Assembly (NCBI GenBank): GCA_951213105.1
Contig: OX578145.1
Location: 13,856,707 to 13,920,706, forward strand
DNA length: 64,000 nucleotides
DNA from: Amaurobius ferox
Lineage: Eukaryota > Arthropoda > Arachnida > Araneae > Amaurobiidae
Direction of reading: 5' to 3'
Notes under the pieces: generated by a model
What the model saw: only the letters and a program-made list of their open reading frames with translations
What the model was told of the DNA's origin: nothing
The model's database searches: none
Made by a program: the position numbers and the translations under genes
Shown: positions 1 through 10,394 of the stretch, piece after piece
How positions within the stretch are numbered: the stretch's first letter is position 1
Layout: each line of letters begins with the position of its first letter

Positions 1-524
1 TTTTTCGCGGTCATAAATTACACATAAAACAAGCATATAATTGATATACGTAGTTATTTACATTTGATTTTGGTATTCATTGCCAGCCATTTCTCAAACA
101 AAAGAAGGTTCTTTGTTTCTGAATCGTATCCATATTGAATCAGCATCAGAGTATTTTATAAATGATTTGTCTGAAAAATTTTAAGAAATTTGGTCAATCC
201 ATTTTTCAGCTAGAGTGGATACATACATTTTTGCGGCGATAAAGTAAGGTTCTTCTTTGCTGAGTTGTACCACAATCTATTCAACATCGCGGTGACCCAT
301 AAGTGACTTATCTGCAAAATATTATGAAAGCTGATCCATTGTTGTTTCAGATTGACTGGCTACATACATTGCTCAGACAGACAATCAGACAGACAGATGA
401 ACACACACGTTAATCTAACTATAGCGCTTGAAACTTGTAGACCCGTCAAAAACTCGTGTTACGTTTTTCGACATGATACCAATGCTTTCCATATACATTA
501 CCATATATTGTAGTGAAAGTAAAA
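1..524 (+). repeat. Family A (HINE-like) copy, 5' truncated by window edge
   Basis: This is the left-most member of the array. It shows the family modules (a GCGGGCCATTTCG-like segment, TTAGTTTTTGAGTTAGAGTGG-like segments, a CAGACAGA microsatellite near 375-405) and ends in a diverged hairpin at about 484-521, where GCTTTCCATATACAT pairs imperfectly with ATATATTGTAGTGAAAGT. It runs straight into the 5' end of the next copy (CTGATGTGAACAGCACATGAC). There is no coding potential. The start lies outside the window. Confidence 0.8.
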
Positions 525-1235
525 ATCTGATGTGAACAGCACATGACTTTCTCTGCAGACTCATATTCACGTTCTCTTTATTTCTTCAATAATTCATTAT
601 AGTGAGTTCTTCGCACAACGTAATACCCATAATTATTTAAAATTACATTGAATTTTCACTTTGAGTTCAATTTTCGTTCTCATTTAATAACTGGATTTAT
701 TTTCAAAGGTGGGGTAGTGAAAATGTGATAAAACTAAAATATCTCGAGAACGGCTAATCTTTGTGTAACGGGGTCTTATTCCTTTCATCGTTAAAAATTA
801 CGTATAAAACAAGCGTTTACTTAATATATTTGAGCATCCGTCGTTTTTTATATTAGATTTTGACGAATTTGGCGGCCAAATTTTACAAAATTTGGTTTCT
901 TAGTTTTCCAGCTGGAGTGGATAAAGGCAATTTTTGCGGGCCATTTCGCATGAAAAAGGCGGATTATTTTATCCGGAATCAGCACCTGGGTCACACGCAA
1001 GTGACTTACCAAATTCTATGACATTTGGTTCATTAGCTTTTGAGTTAGAGTGGATGCATGCATTGCACAGGCACACAGACAGACAGGCACACACACAGAC
1101 GTCACGCTAAAAGTAGTTTTTTCGTATTCTAGAGTGTCCCAAAACGTGTAGATTCGTTGAAAACTCGAGTTGCTATTTTCGGTATGGTTTCAATACTTTC
1201 TCTATACATTACCATACATTGCAGTGAAAGTAAAA
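525..1235 (+). repeat. Array unit 1, family A (711 bp)
   Basis: This short-type unit is more diverged than the later ones. The first internal module near 860-920 has a deletion and the second lies at about 930-1055. A CAGACAGG/CACACA microsatellite lies at about 1062-1100, and the terminal hairpin at about 1194-1232 reads GCAGTGAAAGTA on its right arm (one change from GCAGGGAAAGTA). Confidence 0.75.
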
Positions 1236-2212
1236 ATCTGATGTGGGCAGCACATGACATGACTTTCCCTGCAGACTCAAATTCATATTGTTTTTCTTTA
1301 ATAATTCATTAAATCCAGTTTAATTGCACAAAATGACACTAAATTTGCATTTTTAATTCAATTTCTGTTTTTATTTGGCAATTAGACATTTTTCTAAAAG
1401 TGGCATAGCTAAATTCGAAAAATCTCAAATATCTCGAGAATGGTTAGTCCTAGAGTAATAGAGTTGTTCTTATTATTTTCCTCATCAAAAATTACTTATA
1501 AAACAAGTATTTAATTGATATATTTGAACATGCGTAGCTTTTTTTAGATTTTGCGATTTTTGAGGGTCATTTCGTAAAAAGAGGCAGGTTGTTCTTTTCC
1601 GAATAATACCAAAATCTAATCAGCACCAGAGTATCCCCCAAGTAACTTATCTATCAAATTTTGTGAAATTTGGTCAATTAATATTTTAGTTAGAGTCTAT
1701 ACATTACATTTTTGCGGGCCATTTCGTAAAAAAGGCGGGTTGTTCGTTTCCGATTAATACCAAAATCTAATCAGTACCAGAGTATCATACAAGTAACTTA
1801 TCTACCAAATTTTGTGAAATTTGGTCAATTAGTATTTTAGCTAGAGTGACCATTTCGCAATAAAAGGCGGGTTCTGTTTTTCGAATCGTACCAAAAACTA
1901 ATCAGCACCAGGGTCATACCCAAGTGCCCTACCAGGGTCATACCCAGGGCCCTACCAAATTTTATCAAATTCGGTCCATTAGTTTTTGAGTTAGAGTGGA
2001 TACATACATTATCCACAGATGTCTGTCTGTGTCAAACACACAGACAGACAGACAGATAGACAGACAGACACACAGACGTCACGTTAAAAATGGTTTTTTC
2101 GTATTCTAGAGGTCTCCAAACGTGTAGAGCAGTCGAAAACTCGAGTTGTGATTTTCGGCATGATTCCAATACTTTCCCTATACATTACCATGTATTGCAG
2201 GGAAAGTAAAAA
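1236..2212 (+). repeat. Array unit 2, family A, long type (977 bp)
   Basis: Long-type unit with three internal modules starting near 1555, 1710 and 1853. The third contains a short local duplication of CAGGGTCATACCCA near 1909-1945. A dense CAGACAGATAGA microsatellite at about 2020-2075 precedes the hairpin at 2170-2208. Its 5' half (TTAATAATTCATTAAATCC) matches unit 4 rather than its neighbours. Confidence 0.8.
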
Positions 2213-2976
2213 TCTGATGTGGGCAACACATGACTTTCCCTGCAGACTTATATCATGTTCTCTTTATTTTAATTAAATTTATTTCACTTTTAATTCAATT
2301 TTCGTTCTCATTCGGTAACCGGACTTATTTTCAAAGGTGGCGTAGAGAAAATACGAAAAACTAAAATATCTCGAGAACGGCTAGTCCTAATGTAATGGGG
2401 TTGGTCTTATTCTTTTCTTCGCTAAAAATTACGTATTAAACAAGCATTTAATGGATATATTTGAGCATACATAGTTCTTTAGTTAGATTTGGTCGATTTT
2501 TGCGGGCCATTCTGCAAAAAAAGGCAGATTATTTTTTTCTGAATCGTACCAAAATCTAATCAGCACCAGGGTGATCTATGCGTGACTTATCTACCGAATT
2601 TTGTGAAATTCGGTCCATTAGTTTTTTGGCTACAGTGGATACAAGCTTTTGCGGACCATTTCACAAAAAAGGCGGGTTCTTTTATTCCGAATCGTACCCA
2701 AAACTAATCAGCACCAGCCCCGCCCACAAGTGACTTACCTACAAAATTTCGTAAAATTCGGTCCATTAGTTTTTTAGTTAGAGTGGATACAAAATCCGCA
2801 CAGACAGACACACAGACAGACAGACACACACACACACAGACGTCACGCTAAAAATGGTTTTTTCGTATTCTAGAGGCCTCGAAACGTGTAGATCCGTCGA
2901 AAACTCGAGTTGCGATTTTCGGCATGATTCCAGTACTTTACCTATACATTACCATGTATTGCAGGGAAAGTAAAAA
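2213..2976 (+). repeat. Array unit 3, family A, short type (764 bp)
   Basis: Short-type unit with two internal modules starting near 2492 and 2645, and a CACAGACAGACAC microsatellite at about 2797-2840. The hairpin has the left-arm variant TACTTTACC. The 5' part reads TTTAATTAAATTTATTTCAC, as in units 5 and 6. Confidence 0.8.
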
Positions 2977-3941
2977 ATCTGATGTGGGCAACACATGACT
3001 TTCCCTGCACACTTAAATTCATATTTTCTTTATTTCTTTAATAATTCATTAGATTGAGTTTAATTGCATCAAATAACACTAAATTTGCATTTTTAATTCA
3101 ATTTTTGGTTTTAATTACTAATTGGACATTTTTCCGCTAGCGACGTAATGCAAAAAATCTCAAATATCTTGAGAACGGTTAGTCCTAAAGTATAATGGAG
3201 TTTGTGATATTGTTTTACTCGTCAAAAATTGCATATAAAACAAGAATTTAATTAATACATTTCAGCATACGTAGTATTTTTTTTTAGAATTTGGCGATTT
3301 TTGCGGGCCATTTCGTAAAAAAAGGCAGGTTGTTCTTTTCCGAATTGTACCAAATTCTAATTAGCACCAGAGTATATCACAACTAACTTATCTACCAAAT
3401 TTTGTGAAATTTGGTCAATTAGTATTTTAGCTAGAGTAGATACATGAAATTTCTGCGGGCCATTTCGTAAAAAAAACGGGTCCTTCTTTTCCGTATCGCA
3501 CGAAATTCTAATCAGCACCAGGGTCACATCCAAGTGACTTAACTACCAAATTTTATGAGATTCGGTCCATTAGTTTTTGAGTTAGAGTAGATGCAGGCTT
3601 TTGTGGGCCAATTCGCCAAAATAGGCGAGTACTTTTATCCTGAATCTTACCCAAAACTAATCAGCATCAGATTCGCCCACAAGTAACTTACCTACCAAAT
3701 TTTGCGAAATTCGGTCCATTAGTTTTTTAGTTAGAGTGGATACAAAATCTGCACAGACAGACAGACAGACACACAAACACACAGACACACAGACACACAC
3801 ACAGACGCCACGCAAAAAATAGTTTTTTCGTATTCTAGAGGTCTCGAAACGTGTAGATCCGTCGAAAACTCGAGTTGCGATTTTCGACATGATCCCAATA
3901 CTTTCCCTATACATTACCATGTATTGCAGGGAAAGTAAAAA
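2977..3941 (+). repeat. Array unit 4, family A, long type (965 bp)
   Basis: Long-type unit with three modules starting near 3296, 3452 and 3600 and a microsatellite at 3753-3806. It matches unit 2 in length, module number and 5' sequence. The 109-residue minus-strand ORF at 3657-3986 spans the microsatellite and hairpin and has no protein support. Confidence 0.8.
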
Positions 3942-4711
3942 TCTGATGTGGGCAGCACATGACCTTCCCTGCAGACTTATATTCACGTTCTATTTATTTA
4001 AATTAAATTTAATTCACTTTTAATTCAATTTTCGTTCTCATTTGAAACCTGGACTTATTTTGAAAAATGGTGTGGGAAAAATAAGAAAAACTAAAATATC
4101 TCGAGAACGGCTAGTCCTAGTGTAATGAGGTTGGTCTTATTCTTCTCTTCGCTAAAAATTACGTATTAAACAAGCATTTAATGGCTATTTTTGAGCATAC
4201 GTAGATCTTAAGTTTAGATTTTGATGATTTTTGCGGGCCATTCTGCAAAAAAAGGCAGGTTATTTTTTTCTGAATCGTACTAAAATCTAATCAGCACCAG
4301 GGTGACCTATACGTGACTCATCTACCGAATTTTGTGAAATTCGGTCCATTAGTTTTCCAGCTACAGTGGATACAAGCTTTTGCGGGTCATTTCACAAAAA
4401 AGGCGGGTTCTTTTATTCCGAATCGTACCCAAAACTAATCAGCACCAGCCCCGACCACAAGTGACTCACTTGCAAAATTTTGTGAAATTCGGTCCATTAG
4501 TTTTTTAGTTAGAGTGGATACAAAATCTGCACAGACAGACACACAGACACACAGACAGACAGACACACACACATACGTCACGCTAAAAATGGTTTTTTCG
4601 TATTCTAGAGGTTTCGAAACGTATAGATCCGTCGAAAACTCGAGTTGCGATTTTCGGCATGATTCCAATACTTTCCTTATACATTACCATGTATTGCAGG
4701 GAAAGTAAAAA
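3942..4711 (+). repeat. Array unit 5, family A, short type (770 bp)
   Basis: Short-type unit with two modules starting near 4232 and 4380, and a CACAGACAGA microsatellite at about 4530-4572. Units 4 and 5 together (1735 bp) match units 2 and 3 together (1741 bp). Confidence 0.8.
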
Positions 4712-5502
4712 TCTGATGTGGGCAGCACATGACTTTCCCTGCAGACTTATATTCACGTTCTATTTATTTAAATTAAATTTAATTTATTTTTAATTCAATT
4801 TTCGTTCTCATTTGAAAACTGGACTTATTTTCAAAAATGGTGTAGGAAAAATACGAAAAACTAAAATATCTCGAGAACGGCTAGTCCTAGTGTAATGGGG
4901 TTGGTCTTATTCTTTTCATCGTTAAAAATTACGTATTAAATCAGCATTTAATGGATATATTTGAATATACCCAGTTTTTTATTTTAGATTTTGGCAATTT
5001 TTGCGGGCCATTTTGCAAAAAAAGGCAGGTTATTTTTTTCTGAATCGTACCAAAATCTAATCAGCACCAGGGTGACCTATACGTAACTCATCTACCGAAT
5101 TTTGTGAAATTCGGTCCATTAGTTTTTCAGCTACAGTGGATACAAGCTTTTGCGGGCCATTTCACAAAAAAGGCAGGTTCTTTTATTCTGAATCGTACCC
5201 AAAACTAATCAGCACCAGCCCCGCCCACAAGTGACTTACCTACAAAATTTTGTGAAATTCGGTCCATTAGTTTTTCAGTTAGAGTGGATACAATATCTGC
5301 ACAGACAGACACACAGACACACAGACAGACACACAGACAGACACACAGACAGACACACACACAGACGTCACGCTAAAAATGGTTTTTTCGTATTCTAGAG
5401 GTCTTGAAACGTGTAGATCCGTCGAAAACTCGAGTTGTGATTTTCGGCATGATTCCAATACTTTCCCTATACATTACCATGTATTGCAGGGAAAGTAAAA
5501 AT
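4712..5502 (+). repeat. Array unit 6, family A, short type, right end of array
   Basis: Short-type unit very similar to unit 5 but with a longer microsatellite (about 5300-5362). After the hairpin right arm and AAAA the sequence becomes unrelated (TACATCCCGCACAATAA), which fixes the 3' end of the family at or just after GGAAAGTAAAAA. Confidence 0.8.
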
Positions 5503-6559
5503 ACATCCCGCACAATAATAAAAAAAAAGTAACACAAAGAAACAAACATATTAACCAGTAATAAATAAAAACCAACAGATATTTAATAACGGCACCTGTT
5601 CACCTTGCCGATTTATGGAGATTTCCGAATGCAATTTCGCTCAAAAATAATTTACTCACTTATCATGGCATCCTACATGAAACTAATTAGTGTTCATTCT
5701 TTGTGCGGATATGAATCTCTTTACAAGCATTATTTCCCATTATTAATAATGTACACCATATGTGCTCAATACTCGCAGTATTGAATGATTGAACATATTT
5801 GTGAAAGCGATATGGATGTAAATTATTCTCGAAGAGCAGAAAATTTGCAATTACTAAGATCTCGAATAATTAATTGCGTTCATTTATTTATTCTATTTCC
5901 CTCTATCTTGTGGAGGGATGCATTTGTGCTGAATTATTGTCTCTTTTATTTCTAAATTTCTTTCATAATTAGTCTTTGTTCGATAATGTCATGTAATGCT
6001 TCTCTCACTGCATGATCAATGCAATTTATGCATTGAAGTGAAAAGGAGAATTATTGCAGTGTTATCATTAATATTACAAATGAGAAATTAATGTGTTGTA
6101 CTTGCTTTAAAGAGACTGTTTTTGCAGTAATTTTAATATGATTTTAAAATAATTAAAACGTTAAATGTACGTTACCGACCCGAGGATTATTTATTTTCTC
6201 GCTATATTAAAAAATGTTACTGACGCCGCAGCAACTTTTGTGTCTCTCAAGTTGTTCTGGCATGCACGGCCAAAAACTATAGCGTACAAAAATAAGAAGT
6301 TTGGTACATTTGTTACAGCAATATTAGGGGATCGTACTGAAATAAAACTGTTTTCGATTTAAAATTTTAATTCAGGAATTATTTATTGTCACAGAAAGAA
6401 TGTTTGAACTGCGAGTTCTCGCCCTGAAAAGGTGAGCAATAGAAAGACCTCGAATTTTTGTAAGCATGCACATACATAGTTGAATTTTTACAAAACGGAG
6501 CCGTTGTTTTTATTTTCCTTATATGCATAGTGCAATGTAACGGGAGGATAACGGAAGGA
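5503..6559. other. AT-rich non-coding stretch with a family I repeat (5620-5860)
   Basis: I see no gene here. About 5620-5860 is related to about 11370-11600: both contain TCACTTATCAT, GATATGAATCTC, TTATTAATAATRT and GATTRAACACAT/GATTGAACATAT in the same order and orientation, so they are diverged copies of one dispersed repeat. The 65-residue ORF at 6165-6362 has no recognisable features. Confidence 0.45.
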
Positions 6560-7100
6560 TAACGGACGAGAAAAAGTCATTGAAGAAACAGCGCCATCTA
6601 TCTTTTATCATATGAAATATTTCTCTAACTATGATTTACTTCAAAGAAAAGTAGTTCGGGAAATGCGCGATAGATGGCGGGCATGGAAAAGTGAATGGAG
6701 ATCTATATTTTATCTATATTCCATTTAACGAACTATTTGTCTTAGACTGATTTGCCTTAAAGAGAAATAGTTTAGAAAGCAAGCAATGGATGGTGGACGT
6801 ATGAAAGTCGATGAAGAAAGAGAGCGAAATCTACTTCTTTTGCGAAATGTTTCTCTTAGATAAATTTGCCACTAAAACGGTGTAATAGATAGCGCGCTTG
6901 GAACAGTCAATGTAGAGACAACGCCATCTACTACTCATCTCGCAAAGTATTTCTCTTAGATTGATTTGCTACATAGATTGATTTGCCTCAACGAGGAATA
7001 GTTCAGAAAACGCGCTAAAGATGGCGCACAGGAAAATGTAAATAGATAGACATCACCATCTATTTCTCGTCCTTTGAACTATTTCTCTTAGTTACAAGCA
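6560..7100. repeat. Tandem palindromic repeat, about 110-bp units
   Basis: About four and a half units, bounded near 6641, 6753, 6868, 6968 and 7100. Each unit is itself an inverted repeat: the left arm is like GAGAAATAGTTC...GATGGCGC and the right arm like GCGCCATCT...GAACTATTTCTC. Units are joined by a linker resembling AGATTGATTTGCCT. The arms retain complementarity although the units differ. A lone copy with the same linker lies at 9187-9298, so this is a mobile or formerly mobile palindromic element that became tandem here. Confidence 0.75.
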
Positions 7101-7510
7101 ATCATTCACATCTTCAGGTAGGATATATTTTAGTTACAGCCCAGAAAAACTGGTACTTGTGCATTTTGTAACATTCCACTGTACATTGATCAAATACTTA
7201 TTCTGGAAATAAAAAAGAGGTAAACCTGTGTACATGCAATTTATTAAAGGATTATTTTCTTTTACACAGATTGAGAAAGCCTGAATCTTAAATTGTTTAT
7301 TGTCAGTCCTAAATTGTTTCATATTCCTGTATCTATTTGATCTATTTGCGGATGCTCTTCAAACTGATTTTAGTTGTCTTATTGTATTTAGATACCTTTG
7401 AATGAATCCGAAGAAATTTTTATCTCTCTGCCACTGTGGTTCGAAAATCAGAAGGTTGGGATTTGAGTCCATCCCTGGGCTTATTGTTTAAGTGTATTAT
7501 GAAGAAAAAT

Positions 7511-9110
7511 TTGATGTTCGCAGCACATGACTTTCCTTAGATAATTAAATGAATTTACTTCTTTCATAGTGAAAAAATGATGCATAGGATCCATGACACA
7601 GTGTTTTTAACTTTGAATTGTAGATTTGGCGATTTTCTGGATGACAGACAACATGTGAAACTATTTTGAAATACCCAATTAACTTATACTTAACTTAGCT
7701 ATAATTGGCAAATATCAACATTGATAGCGTCCACAATAAGTAATATAGTCCATATATTAAAATACTTTTATAAAAATCAATTCATCAATGCCGCATTCAT
7801 CATTTCCGTTAACTTGGCGTTATTTTTGCAATTTTTACGGAATTTTTTTCAATCTGGGAATGAAAATATTGCCAAGTTGGCCTTATTTCTAGATTATTTC
7901 GCAAGTTAACCAAATGTATCACCAAGCGTTAACACACATATGTCGAGAACAGCATTGCTAGATGGTGTGCCCATTGAATGAAGAAAGTCAAAATTTTCAA
8001 AGTATTACTCACTTTAATGTCATTATGATCCATTTGGTGACATTTCTATCACACTTGCGTCATTTTCGTCAATATAGCAACATCCCTCTAATTTCGTCGC
8101 AAAATTGTCTTCAAACTTTAGGGACGGACGAGCTGATAAATGGGTTATTCTTATAGTAAATTCTTACATTTTTGCTAAGATATTGAATTTTCATCAATTA
8201 GTCGTCATTTTCTTGGATTTCAAGATATTTTTTCAAATTGGCACAATTTTATCAATGTGACGACATATTTGTCAATTTCGCAATATTAGAAACAACTCAA
8301 AGTTTGCGATATTTCGCCAAGTTTGTCGAACAAATTTTGCCAACAGTTACGAACGGAGGAATGGGTTGTTTTTATAGTAGATTCTTATATTCGTTCCAAG
8401 ATATTGAATTTTTATCAGTTAGTCATCATTTTCATGGATCATATCAATTGTCAATTTCATTGATCAATGATTTTATCAATTTGGCGACATTTTCATCAAT
8501 TTTGCAATTTTTAAAAGAAAAGTCGCTAAGTTGGCGATATTTCGCCAAATTAGTCACCAAAATGTCGTCAAATGATCCGGAGAATTATGTTATTCTTATA
8601 GTAGATAAATAACTATTCGCGAAGTCTAAGGCGTCAAGATATAAATCTATAACCGAAACTATCTTCTCTTTTGAATAGAACGAACTAGATCTCCGAAAAT
8701 GATGGTAGCAAATTTATTGCAAATATTACTTATGAAAAACGAGTCTATTTCACAATAATTAATACTTTATTTAATTTTATGCGAATGTTTGATAAATGTA
8801 ATTAAAATATGTGCTATATCTCTCGAACAGTTTTCACTAGCTTCCTAAGTGTATGTCAATCTTTTTTCTAATGACAGTTACATAGATAATTATTTACGTA
8901 ATATTATTGAAGGTTTAAATTTTTAATGCATTTTTCAAAACTTCGTTGGAAAATTTGGAGGTGTTCCGTGTGTTTAAAATGAATATGTTTGTGGTATTCA
9001 CGGATTGTAATTTATGTAGCAAATTCCGCTCGAATCGCTCCATTCGTTAATGAGATATTGTCTCCATAGGTACACAGACACACCTACACTCACACTTTAT
9101 ATTCTACTTA
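7511..9110 (+). repeat. Family B (HINE-like) element, expanded, 3' hairpin missing
   Basis: It begins TTTGATGTTCGCAGCACATGACTTTCCTTAG, the family B 5' end. The middle (about 7700-8620) holds about three diverged copies of a module ending in gacggac/gaGGTTATTCTTATAGTAGAT, rich in TTTGGCGA/TCGCCAAA. From 8640 it matches the single-copy 3' half seen at 44830-45275, through GGTACACAGACACACCTACACTCACAC near 9070-9100. The terminal hairpin found in other B copies is absent. The 124- and 64-residue ORFs here are by-products of the repeat. Confidence 0.6.
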
Positions 9111-9186
9111 AATAATTTATCCTACTTAATTTATCCTGCCTAAAGAATTTATCTTAGAAATACAATTAGCCTAGATAAATCATTGA

Positions 9187-9298
9187 TTTGCTAGTAAGAG
9201 AAATAGTTCAAAAAATGCATAATAGATAGCGCTGTTTCTCCATTGACTTTTTCATACCCCCTATCTATTTCCCATCTCGCGAATTATTTCTCCAAGAT
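9187..9298. repeat. Single copy of the palindromic ~110-bp element
   Basis: GAGAAATAGTTC at the left pairs with GAATTATTTCTC at the right, with internal AATAGATAGCGC and CCCTATCTATT. It is preceded by CATTGATTTGCTAGTAA, the same linker as in the 6.5-7.1 kb array. It separates two oppositely oriented family B fragments. Confidence 0.65.
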
Positions 9299-9309
9299 TG
9301 ATGTTCTTC

Positions 9310-9475
9310 TAAGAGAACTCATAAACAAATGTAGCGATTCGAATGAAATTTTGTACAAAAATTACATTAGGTAAATGCTGAAAGTCTATTATTTTTAAAC
9401 GCATGTGAGTGTTTGCAAGATCCCCAAATTTGTTAATGAAATTTTGAAAAAATCGTCAAAAAATCCTAACTTTAG
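9310..9475 (-). repeat. Family B fragment, inverted
   Basis: The segment from AATGTAGCGATTCGAATGAAATTTTGTAC to TGAAAAAATCGTCAAAAAATC matches the inverted copy at about 47340-47475. It lacks both termini. Confidence 0.55.
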
Positions 9476-9483
9476 GAGAATTC

Positions 9484-9600
9484 ACTTCGACAATAAGAGC
9501 TTGCATTTCCTTCCCAGTAGCTGAACTGTAGAGTGTTGGTTGACCAATACGCAGATCCGTGGTTCGATTCCTAGTTAGGGCAGCAACGTTTTTTACATGG
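9484..9600 (+). repeat. tRNA-like dispersed repeat (SINE family 2), copy 1
   Basis: The tRNA-like core has an A-box-like TAGCTGAACTG at 9518-9528 and a good B box, GGTTCGATTCC, at 9561-9571. The 43-nt offset is what a tRNA-derived Pol III promoter shows. A second copy at 38636-38740 shares the upstream CGACAATAAGAGCTTGCA and the downstream GGCAGCAA, so the repeat is larger than a tRNA. It is not a functional tRNA as read: I could not form clean acceptor pairing with CCA-ready ends. Confidence 0.6.
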
Positions 9601-9832
9601 TACGTAAACTTTGTCAGAATTAGAAAGAAAAACTAACTGCTGACATGTATTCAATAAATGCGTGCTTTATTCTCAAGTTCTACTACGATCCCTTATTGAA
9701 ATATTTAAGTTTTTTGAAATTTTAAGAAAATGGAGACGGCTTAATATATGTAAATTTGCCAAGTTATTAGGAAGATTTATTAAAACGGTAATTGTACTTA
9801 ATTTAAAGTATCAGAGCCAGTTTGTGTAATTA

Positions 9833-10112
9833 CCGGGGGGGAGGCAGCCCAGTTAGCTCGCGGGGATTGCACTAGAGCGACCTGAGTATGCTTCCCGGCC
9901 CGCTCAAACTTTCTCCGCTTTTATGCGGAGTACGGGCACAATAAATATGTGGGTCCGTAAGTCCTTCTGATAGTTAGTGGTAGGTGAAGGGGGTATGGTC
10001 CCTGTAGATGCCACCCTCACTGGGTCTAGATTAGGTGGCACTTCCCTTTCATCCAAACATATTTCTTATACCGTCGGATAAGTCGGACGATCTGGGTGGA
10101 AGAGGAAGAAGT
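9833..10112 (+). mobile_element. tRNA-derived SINE (family 1), full-length diverged copy
   Basis: The copy has a tRNA-like head (AGTTAGCTCGCGGGGATTGC), then CTTTTATGCGGAGTACGGGC, ATGTGGGTCCGTAAGTCCTT, GGTGGCACTTCCC and the 3' end GTCGGACGATCTGGGT, followed by a purine-rich tail. The same order of blocks occurs at 39288-39574. The flanks share GTAATTA (9826-9832 and 10117-10123), a plausible but short target duplication. The head is too degraded for transcription. Confidence 0.75.
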
Positions 10113-10394
10113 TTTGGTAATTAAACTTAATTTCATAGATTATGAAATAAAAAAGTGAATTTGAGTCTGTAGGGTCTGTATCCATTTTATTAAAATTTGA
10201 GCTATTTTAGTTTGGTTTGTATTGCACAAACTAAAGTGTATATATCCAAATGATCTGCAAAACCTAAAAATAAATCTGATATTGACTATTACATACAGTC
10301 ATCATTTATTTCTTCAGTATGAAAAAAAACAACATTTAACCTTCAGGATATTGAATCCTGATTAAATACAACAGTATCTAGACATATTAAGATA

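Larger units (their letters stand above)
525..5502 (+). repeat. Tandem array of family A hairpin-ended elements
   Basis: Six complete head-to-tail units follow the truncated first one, with junctions near 1235, 2212, 2976, 3941 and 4711 and the end near 5502. Each unit begins with TCTGATGTGGGCAGCACATG and then ACTTTCCCTGCA. It carries two or three copies of a 150-170 bp internal module, then a CACAGACAGA microsatellite, then TCACGCTAAAAATGG and a conserved ACTCGAGTTGCGATTTTC block, and ends in the hairpin TACTTTCCCTATACAT/ATGTATTGCAGGGAAAGTA plus AAAA. The 5' ACTTTCCCTGCA is the inverted repeat of the 3' TGCAGGGAAAGT. This is the layout described for Helentron-associated elements (subterminal inverted repeats, a microsatellite core, a 3' hairpin, tandem arrays). 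Assignment to that group is an inference; no replicase is present. Confidence 0.8.

Noticed and set aside
3657..4708. ORFs with CVCVCV/DTQTHRQTD patterns
   Set aside because: They lie across the CAGA/CACA microsatellites and hairpins of family A on either strand. The apparent similarity between them comes from the repeat units.
8238..8612. 124-residue ORF as a membrane-like protein
   Set aside because: It falls inside the repeated module of a family B element; comparable sequence at 44.6 kb is not open.
9512..9587. Functional tRNA gene
   Set aside because: The A and B boxes and spacing fit, but the same sequence with extra flanks occurs at 38.6 kb and the acceptor arms do not pair cleanly. 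Better read as a SINE-type repeat.
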